NCBI GenBank assembly: GCA_022592445.1
Contig: JABYQR010000329.1
Location: 1 to 48,268, forward strand
Origin: Cytidiella melzeri
Lineage: Eukaryota; Basidiomycota; Agaricomycetes; Polyporales; Irpicaceae
Length of the DNA stretch: 48,268 nucleotides
Reading direction: 5' to 3'
Shown: one piece after another, positions 31,802-43,626 of the stretch
How the letters are laid out: each line of letters opens with the position of its first letter
How positions within the stretch are numbered: position 1 is the stretch's first letter
Made by a program: the position numbers and the translations under genes
The notes under the pieces: model-generated
Databases searched by the model: none
Seen by the model: the letters and a program-made list of their open reading frames with translations, nothing else
What the model was told of the DNA's origin: nothing

Positions 31802-33208
31802 CTGCGGGATTGAGACCGTTGAGCATCATCATGTAAGAAGGGGATAGGTGAGAACATGGGAGTCGCTGGAGCCGACGGTGATACCAGCGGGACAGTTGAA
31901 AGTGCCATGGCTGTAGGTCTTGCGCCGTCTTTATCGTTCGAGACGGGGAATGTGTCCCACGTAGACGTGACCAAGGTTGTCCTTTTGATAGCTCTCAAAT
32001 ATTTTCCAAGGAACTTATATGCTTTTTGAGGATGTAGACATAGCTCGCATAGACGTTGAATTGTAAAGGGAGCACTGCCAGCGCCTCTGATTAGTACTAA
32101 CTGGTGAAGTTTAGATGAACGCGCACCCGTCGAGCTCGTCCAATTGAGCATATATTGCTTCCTTCATGAATACGGTCTCATCCTGCATCAAGATTGCCTT
32201 GGGTGCTTCATTGGGTTGTTCGGGTTGCGAGGGCGCGGTGGAAATGGCGGCAATTTCAGTCCTCCGGATTGCGTTTGGCAAGAAAGTGACACTAACTGAG
32301 GATTTGGCAGCACATCGTTTGACTGCGATAGATATAGGGAGATATTCTTTACTATGCGTTCAGCTAGCTGATGTCGAGTACATGCGAAATGAATCGCGCA
32401 CCTTATCAAGCTTATGCTTGATAATGTCTTGAAGTCGCGTCCACGCCGTTCGGCAAGGGCTATAAGCACTTTGGAAACCCGTGTGCCAGCACAAGTATTC
32501 ACGTTACTTCATCTGTGGACGCGATTTGCTCCAACACTTCATCGTGTTCTGCTAGCTCGAAGGATGATTAATATGTCCCAATTGCAAAGCACACACGTCG
32601 CATACCTTTCAAGCATTGAGCTTTGCATTGTTCCCGTCATGTCACGAAAGAGGGCGTTGACAATAGTGGTCGTGTGTAAAGGACGTGGTGGTGGCTGTTT
32701 ATCACAGCGCACTACATACATACTTCGACGTCGTGGTTGCCAGCGCCTTGCATCCGGTCCCAGACGCGGTGTGACATGATGTGACAGCTGTAATAATGGT
32801 TAACAATGTAATATATTACTGACACTACTGCTTTACATCGAGTGCTGGGCCTTTACATTAGTTTAAAATTGCTTACCGCATGCCACTTGGCCTTTACAAT
32901 GCAATATAAACGACCTGCCTTACGCGGACATCATTATAATGTCAAGCGCGCGCGATAAACCCCCGGCACGCAATATAAAGCGCGATAATGTTTTGTTTAT
33001 TTACCCGATGAAGATAGAAGGCCATATGTACCATCTCTGACTGTGATATAACAGCTGTCGTTGACAACGTTAAAGATGGGGCTCGTGTGGCAATGAATAA
33101 ACACCGCTTCGAAAACTTGGTATAAAACATACGGAATCCTCGTCCACCACCGCGAGCAGACGAGCTGGACCTCTTTTCACCCTTCCTACCACTCTTCGAT
33201 TTGGTGTC
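31802..33208. other. Intergenic, no supported gene
   Basis: Nothing convincing beyond the possible decayed ALG9 exon on the minus strand near 32010-32080. Short ORFs on both strands have no recognisable motifs. The 150 bases before 33209 are likely promoter and 5' UTR of DUF6533 gene 2. Confidence 0.45.
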
Positions 33209-34800
33209 ATGCCCAAAGGTGACGTGGATGGCAGGTTGGTTTACATCAACGAGGTTCCACTGAGTCCAGGAGTGTACGTGTCATCGTGTTTCTACGTCGG
33301 TCCTGCTTAGAACTGACCGCACCCACTGTATGTTAGAGTAAAAGCAAATTACACTGTTCTCGCTGTTGCAGGTGTGTCTCGAAGACATGTGACCGCTGTG
33401 TGCTAGCACTCATGGATTCACTCATTCAATGATGTTTTAGTGCTGGCACTGTATGAATACCTTCTCACACTTGACTCCGAGATACAACATATCTGGCGGA
33501 GACCTTTCACGAGCGCATCGGGCTTTTTCCTTTTGAATCGCTACCTTTGCATAGTGTTCGCCATTCCTTTGGGGATGTTACCTCCAAGCTATCCTGTAAG
33601 TCCTCTACGGACCTTTGCGACCAACAGCGAAACGTTCTGATCGTGTTTCTATAGGAGTATGTGTTTATAGTGTTATGGCGACGTATTTTGAGAATGACGG
33701 ATTATTTGTAGTTACATAGCTCAAGTCATCCTGTCTTCCCTGCTCAGCATGACTCTCGGAGGTGCGTGCGATTTTGATTTATGTTTGTGTGCTTTGAAAC
33801 ATTTGCACGCTATTCATGGCACTCGATAGCCTTCTTCGCTTTGCGAACGTACGCTATCTGGAATCGCACACGTTGGGTCTTATGCGTCACAAGCACCGCG
33901 TATCTTTTGCCCATTTCCCTCAACCTTGTATGCATCCTCATCTTTCTCATCGATGTCAGTCTGATTGAGCGAGTGACTCAGTACGTAATGGTCGCGGACG
34001 GTATTCCAACCCCAACCGGGATTCTGTAGGTCTACTCCTCTCCTGCGTCGTTACAATATCTCATTCTTATTTGACAGGAGTAAGGAAACTCGTCCGATTT
34101 CTGTTACTAGCAAGATATTGACATCGCGCTACTGCGCCCACAGTCTGCGAAGTGGTTTCCATCTCGCTCATTGTGTTTGACTCGCTGATACTCGTGTTGT
34201 CTCTCGTGAAGTTGCTGCCGATCGCGTCAGAGTCGCTTAACCGTGACAACCAGGATAGATCAAAGAGCATATACACCATCCTTCTGGAGCACGGTCAGTT
34301 GTTGCCGATCCAATATCAGTTTGTCGTACTTAGCTGATTGCTCCTCTTCTTACAGGAATGTTGCACTTTTGGTAAGCACCTCTGTCGCATCGTCAAACGA
34401 TACTCATACAAGGCTCGTGTTAGCTTGTTACTAGTACTGAATATAGTGCAGGCCATAATGGAGGCTAGGACGGTGAGTTTGATTAAGCCTTTCTTGCAGT
34501 CGCAAATGATTTACTATTCTGTGCTAACCACAGAGACAGCCGTACAACTCCGGTGCTGTGCAAGTGTGAGTTCCAAAGTGTAATTTAGTCTTTACACCGG
34601 TTGACCGACACCGCTATAGCATTTCTTCCGTGCTAGTGTCTCGGTTTTTGCTGAACCTGCGGACCAGTGTTGCGCTCCTTCAGGCCCCTCGGTCCCCTCA
34701 CCAACTCACATCACCAGAAACCTCGGAGAACCCGCACTGGGCGCATTGCTGTATGGACTGTAATCATCTCAGCGTGGAGCATGCCAAATCCGTTTGTTAA
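33209..34800 (+). CDS. DUF6533-family membrane protein, gene 2
   Basis: A paralogue of gene 3 at 35517-37077, in the opposite orientation. Exons placed by splice signals and family motifs: 33209-33273 (MPKGDVDGRLVYINEVPLSP), 33337-33371, 33441-33595 (ALYEYLLTLDSEIQHIWRR, FFLLNRYLCIVF), a short uncertain exon near 33655-33671, 33712-33761, 33830-33927 or longer (FFALRTYAIWNRTRWVL), an exon ending at 34293 (VFDSLILVLSLVKLL, TILLEHG), 34356-34371, 34424-34472 (LLLVLNIVQAIMEART), a short exon near 34530-34563, and 34620-34800 (ISSVLVSRFLLNLR), stop 34798-34800. Near 34110-34145 the frame needs either an unusual intron or a one-base shift, so the gene may be damaged there. Seven transmembrane segments are expected. 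Function unknown. Confidence 0.7.
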
Positions 34801-35516
34801 GAAAAGCTATGGTACTGTATGTATAGGGTCCGGAGTAGCACAAAGATCGATCAAGGAGGCGTAAATCTACGGTGGTAGTACCTACATTGATACAGTCCAC
34901 AGACCTACGGCAAGTAGTGAGTAGTTGGGGAAATGACTCGTGGTCATTTATATATAGTCGAACCTCTTTTCTCCATCTGGCCGCGCCGCGCGCAGTATCA
35001 CCTAGGTATTTACGGCCAACCACGACTAAAGTCCACAAGCTAGTGCCTTTGCAGCATACTTGAGCTTCTTTCCTCCAGCTCAACACTGGTATTCTACCTC
35101 TGAGTTGTGGTCAAGACCACTGAGCCCGAGTTGCCTGGATGAGAAACACACAGCCAGCTCGAAATAATTCGACTCTTCTTCAATTTCAAGCGAGAACGAG
35201 TTGAAGCAATAGTCGAAGGTCCTGACTCAGAGTAAACAACCCCTTCACGGGTGGCCGTACGTCCGCACAGGGTCTTCAAGCCAACTGTGCGGCTGCCTCA
35301 AGTCCGAGAACTTGCAGTTAGGCTTGGCACGCATCTGACCACATTGTGCTTTATTGAGTAAAAAAAGATTTCACTTAAGATTTACGTTGCTGTCCCGATA
35401 ACACTGATAGCCTGAACATAGGCAAACCACTGTGCTGCCCCATAAAGAACAACACCCTAGCCGGCAATTGAACCCAGTTCTTCGGAATACAAAACAAGGC
35501 ATTCAACGTCCGATAC
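34801..35516. other. Convergent 3' flanks of DUF6533 genes 2 and 3
   Basis: About 700 bases between two convergent genes. No further coding segment recognised; short ORFs lack motifs. It probably holds both 3' UTRs. Confidence 0.45.
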
Positions 35517-37077
35517 TCAAACAAAAGCCCTGGAGCTGAGGGGTTCTCCCAAATTTCCTATGATCATCTCTCGTGAGATGCTCGACCATCGTCTAGGTTT
35601 GGACCCAGGTTGTAAAATGTAATGTGGTATGGTGGTTGCCTCCCTCAAGTGCAGCATGAACCGCGAGACTAGCATCGAGGAGAATCTGTATATAGACCGA
35701 GCATATATGCCGGACGGCTGAGCATTTGTCACACTAACACGGTATGATGCAGAGTGCACTTACATAAGCATGACACCTGCGTTCAAGGGTTGGTCCTAGG
35801 GTACCAGGGGGTAAGAATTAGATACCACGATGTTGCGTCCACTCACTAGAACGTTTGTCATGATAATCTGAGGGATGTTTAGGGTTGCAAGAAGGCTAGA
35901 GGTTTAAGTTGAATTTTACGCTGCAGCAGTGACGGAGGGAAACTTACACAAAATACAGGATGCCTATGAAGGAAAGTAGCCTCTGAGTTGATGGTCCGGT
36001 CCAGAAAAAAAAAACTACACACCGTGCTCCAGTAAAAAGGTGGAGATAGTTTCTGCTCGTAGCTTATTTACCCCAAGTGAGCGGCTAGCTCGCCATAATC
36101 CGAGCAACGAGAGCATCAACACTACTACATCAAAGAACGTGTAAAAGGCTGGGACCAGCGCGCTAACTAGACGCTTTCTTCGTTAGTAGTGAATTCTCCT
36201 AAGGATCAATAATAGCTGTACACACTCCTGCCGGTGTCAAGGGTATGTAAGTCAACGTTGGGCAGTGTGGGTGAATAGAAGACGCACTCTATACCGCGTG
36301 TAGCGGGGATGTCTTTGAGGAGCATTGTGCACTATGTCATCTCTAAGCAAAGTGTGCCATCTAGACGAGCAGATGCGGCACATACCAAGTTGAGAGAAAA
36401 GCCTGGTATATAAGCCACCAAAACAAGAACAAACATTGCACGCTTGCAATTCCAAATGGCGTAGGTGCGCAGGGCAAAGAACACTAGTACAACCGGTCAG
36501 TTAAAATCCTTGTTCTGAAAATACGCAAGCTACTCACATGCCAAAACGAGGCTGAGGAGAGTTCCAAGTATAATCTGTAGGGTATAGCTTCATGTACGAT
36601 AAAGCCGAAGTCCACAAGGCGAGCACGAGACATACTTCTGCGGCAGCGAGCATGCTGCATCAGCACTCGAGTCTGCAAGTGCCCAACGCAAACGAGACTC
36701 ACTGTTTTATTTTCAATAGGCAGCAGCAAAGGAAAACTGAGCGCGATGCATAGGTATCGGTTGGACATGAAAATCAGCGTTGGCAGTGTGAGCGACCTGC
36801 GCCAAATGTTCTGGAGCTCGAGATTCAAGGTAAGGAAGTAGTCGTAGAACACAAGAGCTGCGGAATGTAGGTGTGAGCAAATGAAGCGAGTGCATCGGAC
36901 GATAGGCGGGTTCCACGCACTTGCGAGAGCTGTACAAGCATACTCTTCAAACACGCTTTCAGACAAAAGCAGTGTCATAATTAGTCTTGAAAATTATTCT
37001 GGTGAACAACTTAGGATCCGGACTCACTTTGGCTGTGTCGAGAAAACTATTCTGCCGTTTACGTTAGAGAGGGGCAT
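35517..37077 (-). CDS. DUF6533-family membrane protein, gene 3
   Basis: Minus-strand paralogue of gene 2 with the same architecture. Proposed exons: 37077-37028 (MPLSNVNGRIVFSTQP), 36955-36921, 36857-36703 (LVFYDYFLTLNLELQNIWRR, FMSNRYLCIALSF), 36574-36538 (IILGTLLSLVLA), 36483-36386 (FFALRTYAIWNCKRAMFVL), an exon ending at 36023 (FFDVVVLMLSLLGLWRAS, FLLEHG), 35963-35948, 35895-35847 (LLATLNIPQIIMTNVL) and 35685-35517 (FSSMLVSRFMLHLREA). Exon lengths 35, 155, 98, 16 and 49 equal those of gene 2, which supports the model and a duplication origin. The segments between 36703 and 36574 and between 36386 and 36023 are not fully resolved. Function unknown. Confidence 0.7.
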
Positions 37078-37942
37078 TTCACCCAAGCAAGCAGAGAGAA
37101 GAAAAGGGTATCTTTGATGATTCGTTGTCGTCCCAGGCCTAAATACCACAGCGAACCAGCGTCACGGAGTGGAGTCATCGACCAAGCTTGATAAACAACT
37201 GATAAATTCTCAAGTTGCCTCGAAGTGAAGCATAGACATGGATGTGAGCCTCCCTGACTCTGGCTAGCAACCATTGGTCGCTGTGATCTCCCACATCAAC
37301 GCATCGAGCGAATCAAACAGATGACGAATATTGCCTGTGTACGTTGCTGTCCCACCGAGATTAGACCAAATACTTGCGTGAGTTCAGTAATTACAGACAC
37401 TCACCTGTACAAAGCCCTAAGAACGAGAGAACACCTGTGAACCGTACAAATGCGATAACCCATTGCCTGCGTTTTGGTTCCCAGTGCCGTGAAGTCAGCC
37501 AAGAGGTGAATGAGCGTGCGTCATCACTAACAGTTAGATGTACAGCATTCATCTCTGATCCAAATTCGTCCTTGGTTAGTCAAGCATAGATCCAAGGTTA
37601 TCGTTGTTATGGCATCCTTGAGAGCAGAGGCATAACCAATCAGAGGATAGCCTGACAACCTGAACAAGGATTCACAAAAACGTCCCAGCAAAGGTATGAA
37701 TTCACAGACGACTGAGCTCACCGATTTAGCAATCCATCAGGTCTATGGCTACGGGGAGTTGGGTAGAAGTGGTAGCATTTGTAGCCCTCGTACACAAGTA
37801 CCCTATCTAGTAGCGCTACGGAATATATCTTTTACTCCGTCTACTGAATACCAGGCTACACGGCAACGTAGTACTCCGAAGTCCTCTGTAGCACCAGTTG
37901 TGTAGCTCTTGTAGCCTCATGTATCTCCCGTACCCCATGTAC
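37078..37942. other. Intergenic between DUF6533 gene 3 and the copia element
   Basis: No gene supported. The 5' part probably contains the promoter of gene 3, which is transcribed leftwards from 37077. The last 200 bases are rich in GTAG and TACT strings without a clear period. TTGAT at 37943-37947 directly abuts the copia LTR and is a candidate target duplication whose partner is not in the window. Confidence 0.45.
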
Positions 37943-37947
37943 TTGAT

Positions 37948-38561
37948 TGTTCTGATCACACACGAGTGCTTGAAGAAGACGATGAATTTATTACGCTCGA
38001 CTAGTAAGCTAGGATACTCGAAACTACTATTTATTAGTGAGTCGGTGGGGTTTTAGTTGCTGTCGTCGTCCCCAACCCAACTTGACAAGTCCTGGAGCGC
38101 GTTCTGCTTTGCGGTGTCCGACAGACCTAGAGGCTTGTCTCGTATGTGCTCAATGCCTCCGACATCGCAGGAAAAACATTCTGATTATCTAAAAAGATCT
38201 GCGATTGTCAACGGTAGCACGACAGATCAGCAATTTACAGAACGGAAAAGTTAGAGAAAACCATCCTAATCTTTAGATAAGTTGATAAAGTAAGATCAAG
38301 CCTGCCAAGGTGCAAAACATTGATAAACCATGGTAAGTATGATCTTTGTCAATCAACCTAGGTAAGCATGATCTACTGTAGGTTGGGTATGTTAGAAGGC
38401 TATGCAAGTAGTGGAGAGCGTTGAGAGAGCAAGACTGAAAGGGATCACACAGTGGGAGTTGGGGATCAAAAGTGCGTGTCGTTGCATTGATCAGAGTAAG
38501 TCTTATATATACGGTAACTACGGCGCTAGTGCGTTAAGCGTCTAGTTAATATAGTCGAACA
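37948..38561 (-). repeat. Copia 3' LTR
   Basis: A 614-base LTR inferred from the plus-strand ends TGTTCTGATC and ATAGTCGAACA, which share an inverted TGTTC/GAACA, and from the adjacent purine-rich tract on the minus strand (GCTTGAAGGGGAG next to 38562). No second copy is in the window to confirm the borders. A TATATATA box lies near 38505. Small ORFs inside are not genes. Confidence 0.7.
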
Positions 38562-38648
38562 CTCCCCTTCAAGCACGAATATGAAGTAGTTCATTGTAGT
38601 TCTTGAGATTTTTGAGAGGTAGTGCTTTAGTAAGTGTATCAGCACGTT

Positions 38649-39275
38649 GATCGTTAGAAGATATGTGATGAATAGTTATATACTTCTTGGTACACGATCG
38701 CTGATGAAATTCTTACAAATTTCGAAGTGTTTAGTTTGTTGCAAATGTTGCTCATCGGGTGAGCTAACAATGGCAATAGTTGATGCACTGTCAGTATACA
38801 TTTTGACAGGATCCATAGTAAAGTTCAGTAGTTCGTCAATGAGTGCTTTTAAATATATAGCCTCAGTTGACGCATGTGCTAAGGCATATAGTTCGGCTTC
38901 AGTAACCGATAGTGTTACGAGTGAACTGCGCTTACTTAACCAAGAGATAAGCGAGTCATTGTATGTGAAGGTGTAGCCCATTCTTGGTTTATTGTTATAT
39001 GTAGTCATACCGTCAGAATCAGTGTATCCGACAAGCGAAGTATTAGTAGTAGCAGCTTGGTTTTCTAGGACAAGCCAGTAATCGCACATTCCCTTCAAGT
39101 ATAGGTAACACTGTTTAGCTGCAGCAAAGTGTTCCTTAGAAGGGTCAGCTAAGTATCCTGCAAGTTGACCAGTGCAGTATGCAACGTCTGGTCGAGTACA
39201 GTCAGCAACGTATTGTAAACCACCGACTAAGGACATGTATTGTTTAATAGCGTCAGCGTCCTGACAAGGTTCCTC
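38649..39275 (-). pseudogene. Copia RNase H segment
   Basis: C-terminal part of copia Pol. Family motifs are SLVGGLQYVADCTRPDVAY, GYTDSDGMTTYNNK, SVTEAELYALAHASTEAIYL and MYTDSASTIAIV, carrying the RNase H acidic residues. The frame begins upstream with QDADAIKQYM, following a frame change relative to the reverse transcriptase. The frame stops shortly after FEICKNFISDRV, close to the normal Pol end before the LTR. Confidence 0.85.
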
Positions 39276-40410
39276 TCAAGTCACAGGGGGCTAAGTTGTG
39301 CTTGTGTATCATAGGTGTACGGCGTGTATGATCGTGGTCAAAGTTGTTTTGTTTATGGTTTGGATATAATCGTGTTGACGAAGTTTGATAGTACCAGAGG
39401 CTTGATTGTATTCAATTTCCATGCCAAGCATCCAGTGTATAGAACCGCCGTTAGTTACTTCAACATGTTGCCTTAGTGCTATCTCAAAATGTTCAGCGGC
39501 AACTTGAGTGATAGTGCACAAAGTAATGTCATCGACATGAACTGCGAGTATAAGTATGAGTTTGTCTCCCTTATATAAATAGAAGCCAGCGTTGTCATAG
39601 TTTGGACGCATAAGTCCGAGTTGGAAAAGTATATCACATAGTACCCTGTACCAGCAACGTCCGGCTCGTTTAAGGCCATAGATAGTTTTGCGTAGTTTAA
39701 GTACCCAGCCCTTAGGCAAGTTGGGCAGTAAGTCGCCAGGCGGTAAACAAAGATAAAGATCTTCATTGTTGTTAATCTTACCGTATAAGTAAGCGGACTT
39801 AACAAGATTGGTTGATCTCAAAGTGTAGTGAAGCTGCGAGTGTAGGTATGAGTCGCATAGAACTCATGCGCGCGACTGGAGTGAACAAGTTGTTTGCATA
39901 GTAATCAATACCATTGCGCTGAGAGTATCCTTACGCAACAAGTCTTGACTTGAGTTTAGTAACTTTGCCATGTTTGTACTTAGTCTTGTAGACAAAGCGA
40001 GAACCAGTAACATTGGCAGTAGGCAGTGGAATACAATATTCCCAAGTACCGAGTTGTTCTAGTGTATCAACCTCAAGTTTCATGGACTTGAACCAGTTGT
40101 CCTTGAGAGGATGAATAAGTACATCTTTGAAAGTGACAGGATCACCAACGTCCTCAGCATAGTATGCATTAAACTCAGTTAAGTAGAAAACTATATTAGT
40201 TTCCACTTCGTCGTAGTTTAGACCACGAGCTTTACATGATAGTTGAGGAGTCCTAGTGGAACACCTTGGACCAGTAGGCTCAGGCTCGTTGATTTCCATA
40301 GGTTCAATGTGAGGATTATCCTCGAGCTCAAGTTGTGTTTCTTTAGTTGGTTTTTTGACATTCGGTTCTTTCTCCCCTCCAATTTGTGCCGTAGAGTCAA
40401 CAAATTGCAA
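39276..40410 (-). pseudogene. Copia reverse transcriptase
   Basis: RVT_2-type reverse transcriptase in two blocks. 40410-39931 carries the N-terminal part (HPLKDNWFKSMKLEVDTLEQ, TWEYCIPLP, YKTKYKHGKV). After an in-frame stop near 39931, 39821-39309 carries the catalytic part (SAYLYGKINNNEDLYLCLPP, KLRKTIYGLKRAGRCWY, and AVHVDDI with the paired Asp). The stop at the LVA junction and another stop near 39835 mean no full enzyme is made. The catalytic Asp pair is preserved. Confidence 0.85.
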
Positions 40411-40590
40411 GTTATGTTCAACTCCAATGCATTGTCTGAAGTAAACATAATGCCCTTTAGAATGCTAAGCAAAGCCTATCCAGACTCCCCTTTTTCCTTT
40501 GTGTGCTAGTTTATTAGTTTGATATTTGTCATATACAATGCACGGCTGACCGAAGACTTGAAGTCCATCAAGGTTAGCGTCAGTGCAATA

Positions 40591-41476
40591 TCACATATAG
40601 TAAGGCGTTTTATAGTCAAGTATAGAGCGAGGAGAACGATTGTACACATACACCGAGTAGAGTGCAGCATACCACCATAATCGATTTGGTAAAGATGCAG
40701 TATGCAGGTTTACGCGTATGAAGTTCATGATAGTTTGGTGTACACGTTCAGCAACTTCATTTTGCTGAGGAGTATTGTGTATAGTAAGACGTAGTAAAGT
40801 TCCTTGAGTTTTTAGGTAGGTAGTCATGGCTTTACTTGTAAAGACACCATCGTTGTCAGCTTGAAGTATCTTGATGCAAATACCGTGTTGTGTCAGTAGT
40901 TCAGTAGAGAAAATGACCCATTGAGTATATGCATCATCTTTAGTGACTAATGGTGCAAGTAATAACCATTGGGTAGCGTTGTCGACAATGGTCAACCAGT
41001 ATATGTAATTTACCAATAATTGACGCAGTGGGTAGAGGCCCAAAGATGTCAACATGGAAGTGTTCACCAAAAGCTTTCGCTAACGATGCAGAGCGTAGTT
41101 TAGGTATTGTATTGCAATGGATATTGTTTAGTATACAATCCTTGCATGGAGTTTCAGTACGGTCAGTTATATGATCAGTAATGATCAACGACATATCAAG
41201 TAGTTTCTTGATCATGAAGTAACTCAAATGACCAAGTTTCTTATGTAGTTCAAGTAAAGTAATGCCAGTTCTATGCACACTTACTAAAGAAGTCACTTGA
41301 GTTGATGATAGCATGTATAAATTGTTTGATATTCTAACTACAGCCACACAAGTTGAGTTTGAGTCGTATATAGTACAAAGATTGTGATAGAAAGTAAAAC
41401 AATAATCAGAGTCCAGTTTACCAACACTGATTAAAGTAAAAGGTAAAGTTAAGTTGAAGTATACATTCTTTAGCAA
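40591..41476 (-). pseudogene. Copia integrase with pre-integrase zinc domain
   Basis: 41476-40940 holds the pre-integrase zinc domain (HKKLGHLSYFMIKKL, CKDCILNN) and the start of the integrase core (FHVDIFGPLP). 41070-40591 continues in another frame with the core (WLTIVDNATQWLLL, LQADNDGVF, NTPQQNEVAERVHQTIMNFI), including the second Asp and the Glu, and the conserved RSPRSILDYKTPYY end. A frame change near 40980-41030 breaks it, where GKLHILVDHCRQR diverges from IYWLTIVDN. Confidence 0.85.
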
Positions 41477-41507
41477 AAGTTTGGTATGCTTACCGTTTTC
41501 CTGTTCC

Positions 41508-42182
41508 CACTAGGGGCAAACGCCGATTTCACACGCCTTGAAATTTGCATGATTACCCATTTAAATGTTAACTATCAGCAGATAATCCATAGGCAATTTT
41601 GGGCTCGGAATTGTTTCTTAATGTTTGAAAATACAAAATAATGCTATACAAATTCTGTGGCTTTTCCGGCGCAGGAATTTCTGTTGTTTAAGTGGTAGTT
41701 AAATCAAAAAGAAAAATGAAAGGAAATTTACCTTTCAAGGCTCAGAAAACCAAGTGGAAAAGATGCCTTCCACGGATTTGGTGGGGTGTGGGAAAAGGGC
41801 ATGAAAAAATCCAGAAAAGGAAAGGGCGGGTAGAATTTCCGGCGGCCTACCTCGTTGCATGCACGTGCTACCAAAAAGTTCTTGAAAGTTGTTTGCCACG
41901 TTATGTTTGCCATCACCCGACACACGTGGGAAATCTAATTGTTTTTACAATTTTAGGTCAATCGGAAATCTGCCCGAAAAATCAATATTCACACAGATTT
42001 TCGGAGTGCGGAAAGGCTGCCAGTAGATAGGCTTGAAAATTTGTAGAAAAATCACAAAAATGTCTTTGATTGTATATTAATCTAACCCCCCAAACATAAC
42101 TATATATTCACGGGATTTTTAACATATCAAATAACTCTCACAATACTTTCACGTCATGTGAAATCGGCCTTTGCCCGCAGTG
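41508..42182. mobile_element. Non-autonomous CACT-ended DNA transposon (CACTA-like)
   Basis: 675 bases inserted in the copia element. Terminal inverted repeats of about 28 bases are CACTAGGGGCAAACGCCGAT at the left and, reversed, CACTGCGGGCAAAGGCCGAT at the right, with both continuing TTCACA. The flanking 3-base duplication is TCC (41505-41507 and 42183-42185). CACT ends and 3-base duplications are the hallmarks of the CACTA (EnSpm) superfamily. The interior is AT-rich, has no transposase motif, and its ORFs are short, so it needs a helper. Assignment rests on the ends alone. Confidence 0.75.
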
Positions 42183-42185
42183 TCC

Positions 42186-42665
42186 ACTTCGAGTACCATG
42201 TCGTCGGCTAACTTCAGAGCGAGTTGTTCTGAGTTGGCAACAGTAAGTAATATAGCCGGTACAGAGTGAATGTTGAAAAGTGAATCACGATACAGTGTAC
42301 ATGTATAGTAGCACCGGTATCAAGAATATGAACAGACTTGTCCGTTGACGTAGTCGTGTATAGTGGTAGTACAGTGGAAGAGGAAGTAGTTGAAGTACTT
42401 ACATGCATGACCATGTCCGGCTCAGAGGGAGCTGAGACCCATGCGCTCTGGTTGAGGAGAGCACCTTTGGCACCACCCATCACGTAGTCGACAGTGGCTT
42501 GCGAGTACCTGTTAAAAGACCTGTACTCAGTCTCTTTGTCCAACACGTAAGGTTTGACGACCTTAGTGGTAGCAGCCAAAGGCACACAAGTAGTAGTGGT
42601 CGATGGACCAGCGACGGCCGGAGTGGCAACGGCGGGGACGGCAACGGCGGCTTTGGCAGTCTTCT
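42186..42665 (-). pseudogene. Copia Gag end and protease
   Basis: The minus frame carries the tail of Gag after the zinc knuckle (CYKKTAKAAVAVPAVATPAV), a linker, and the protease active site SVHILDTGATIHV, with the DTGA catalytic motif. The DNA transposon at 41508-42182 cuts it a few dozen codons after the active site. The 5' end is the gypsy junction at 42665/42666, so the bulk of Gag and the 5' LTR are missing. Confidence 0.8.
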
Positions 42666-43390
42666 TGTAACAGTAAGGGTTACACTCACCAGATAGTTAA
42701 TAAACTTGAGGGGGAGATAGTGAGATAGAGAGTTGAGTGTGGGTGAGAGTGTGTACTGGGGAGTACGAAGTAGTCCTTGATCAACAGAGTGAATAAGACT
42801 GAGGGGATATGCCCTCAGGAGTGCCTCTATATATACATGAAGGGGAGGACCCCAGGTACTACTCTAAGACCCCTAATACCTACATGAGTAAGCGAAGTAA
42901 TCTACCTTACCAAGCATGCCCTATGCCCTAGTGGTGCCACTTCAATAATCAACCAATAGCAATTGTCCCCATGACCTGACCCCATGACCCAGCTCCAAGG
43001 CTAGACTTGTTCTAGCTTGTTCTAAGACAAGGCTAGACTTTTCCAGAAGGTTCTATGAACTATGACATCATCTAATGGAATGTTCTATACTATGACATCA
43101 TAGTTCCAGCAAGTTCCACAAGGTTCCAGAGAGTTCTATCATGTGATACACATATAAGGAAAGGAGCGCATCAGCGCATCAGAGACAGAAGGCGCATCAG
43201 CGCATCAATTGATAGGCACTGAGAATAAGTGCCGGAATAGGCGCCTGATAAGCGCCAGATAAGCGCCAGATAAGCGCCTAAATAGACGCCGGATAAGCGC
43301 TGGATAAGCGCTTGACAAGCGCTTAAATATTCCCAATAATACCGTTGCCTGGTAAGGCAAGTCTTGTAGAAACATTGAAAATCTGTGACA
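42666..43390 (-). repeat. Gypsy copy 2 LTR
   Basis: A 725-base LTR read on the plus strand from TGTAACAG to CTGTGACA, the reverse of copy 1 LTRs. Near its left edge it diverges more (CTCACCAGATAGTTAATAAAC) than elsewhere. The 11-base unit run at about 43235-43325 is longer than in the copy 1 5' LTR. The TATA motif lies near 42830. Confidence 0.92.
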
Positions 43391-43626
43391 TTACCCCCTC
43401 TTCTTGCTTTGAACTCCGTGCAAAGAGTTTTGAACGAACACCTTGGTCATTGAGTCCACTTTTTCACCATTGTCAAGAGGGTGCCTAAGCAATTCCGAGT
43501 GACTCTAGCGGCTTCTACCGACGCCCCTGACGGGGTTCACACCTCATTGGCTGATGGTAGTCTAGTCCGTACCCTCCTCGGTTGCGTCATTGGATCGTGG
43601 ATGATCCTTGGTGTGTTGTTTGCAAC

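Larger units (their letters stand above)
37948..42665 (-). mobile_element. Ty1/copia retrotransposon, 5' part removed by gypsy insertion
   Basis: A minus-strand element with its 3' LTR at 37948-38561 and, reading upward, RNase H, reverse transcriptase, integrase, pre-integrase, protease and the end of Gag. This is the copia order, with integrase before reverse transcriptase. The copy ends abruptly at 42665, where a gypsy LTR starts, inside the Gag region just after a Cys-Tyr-Lys-Lys motif. A CACT-ended DNA element at 41508-42182 splits protease from integrase. Several stops and frame changes show it is not active. Confidence 0.9.
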
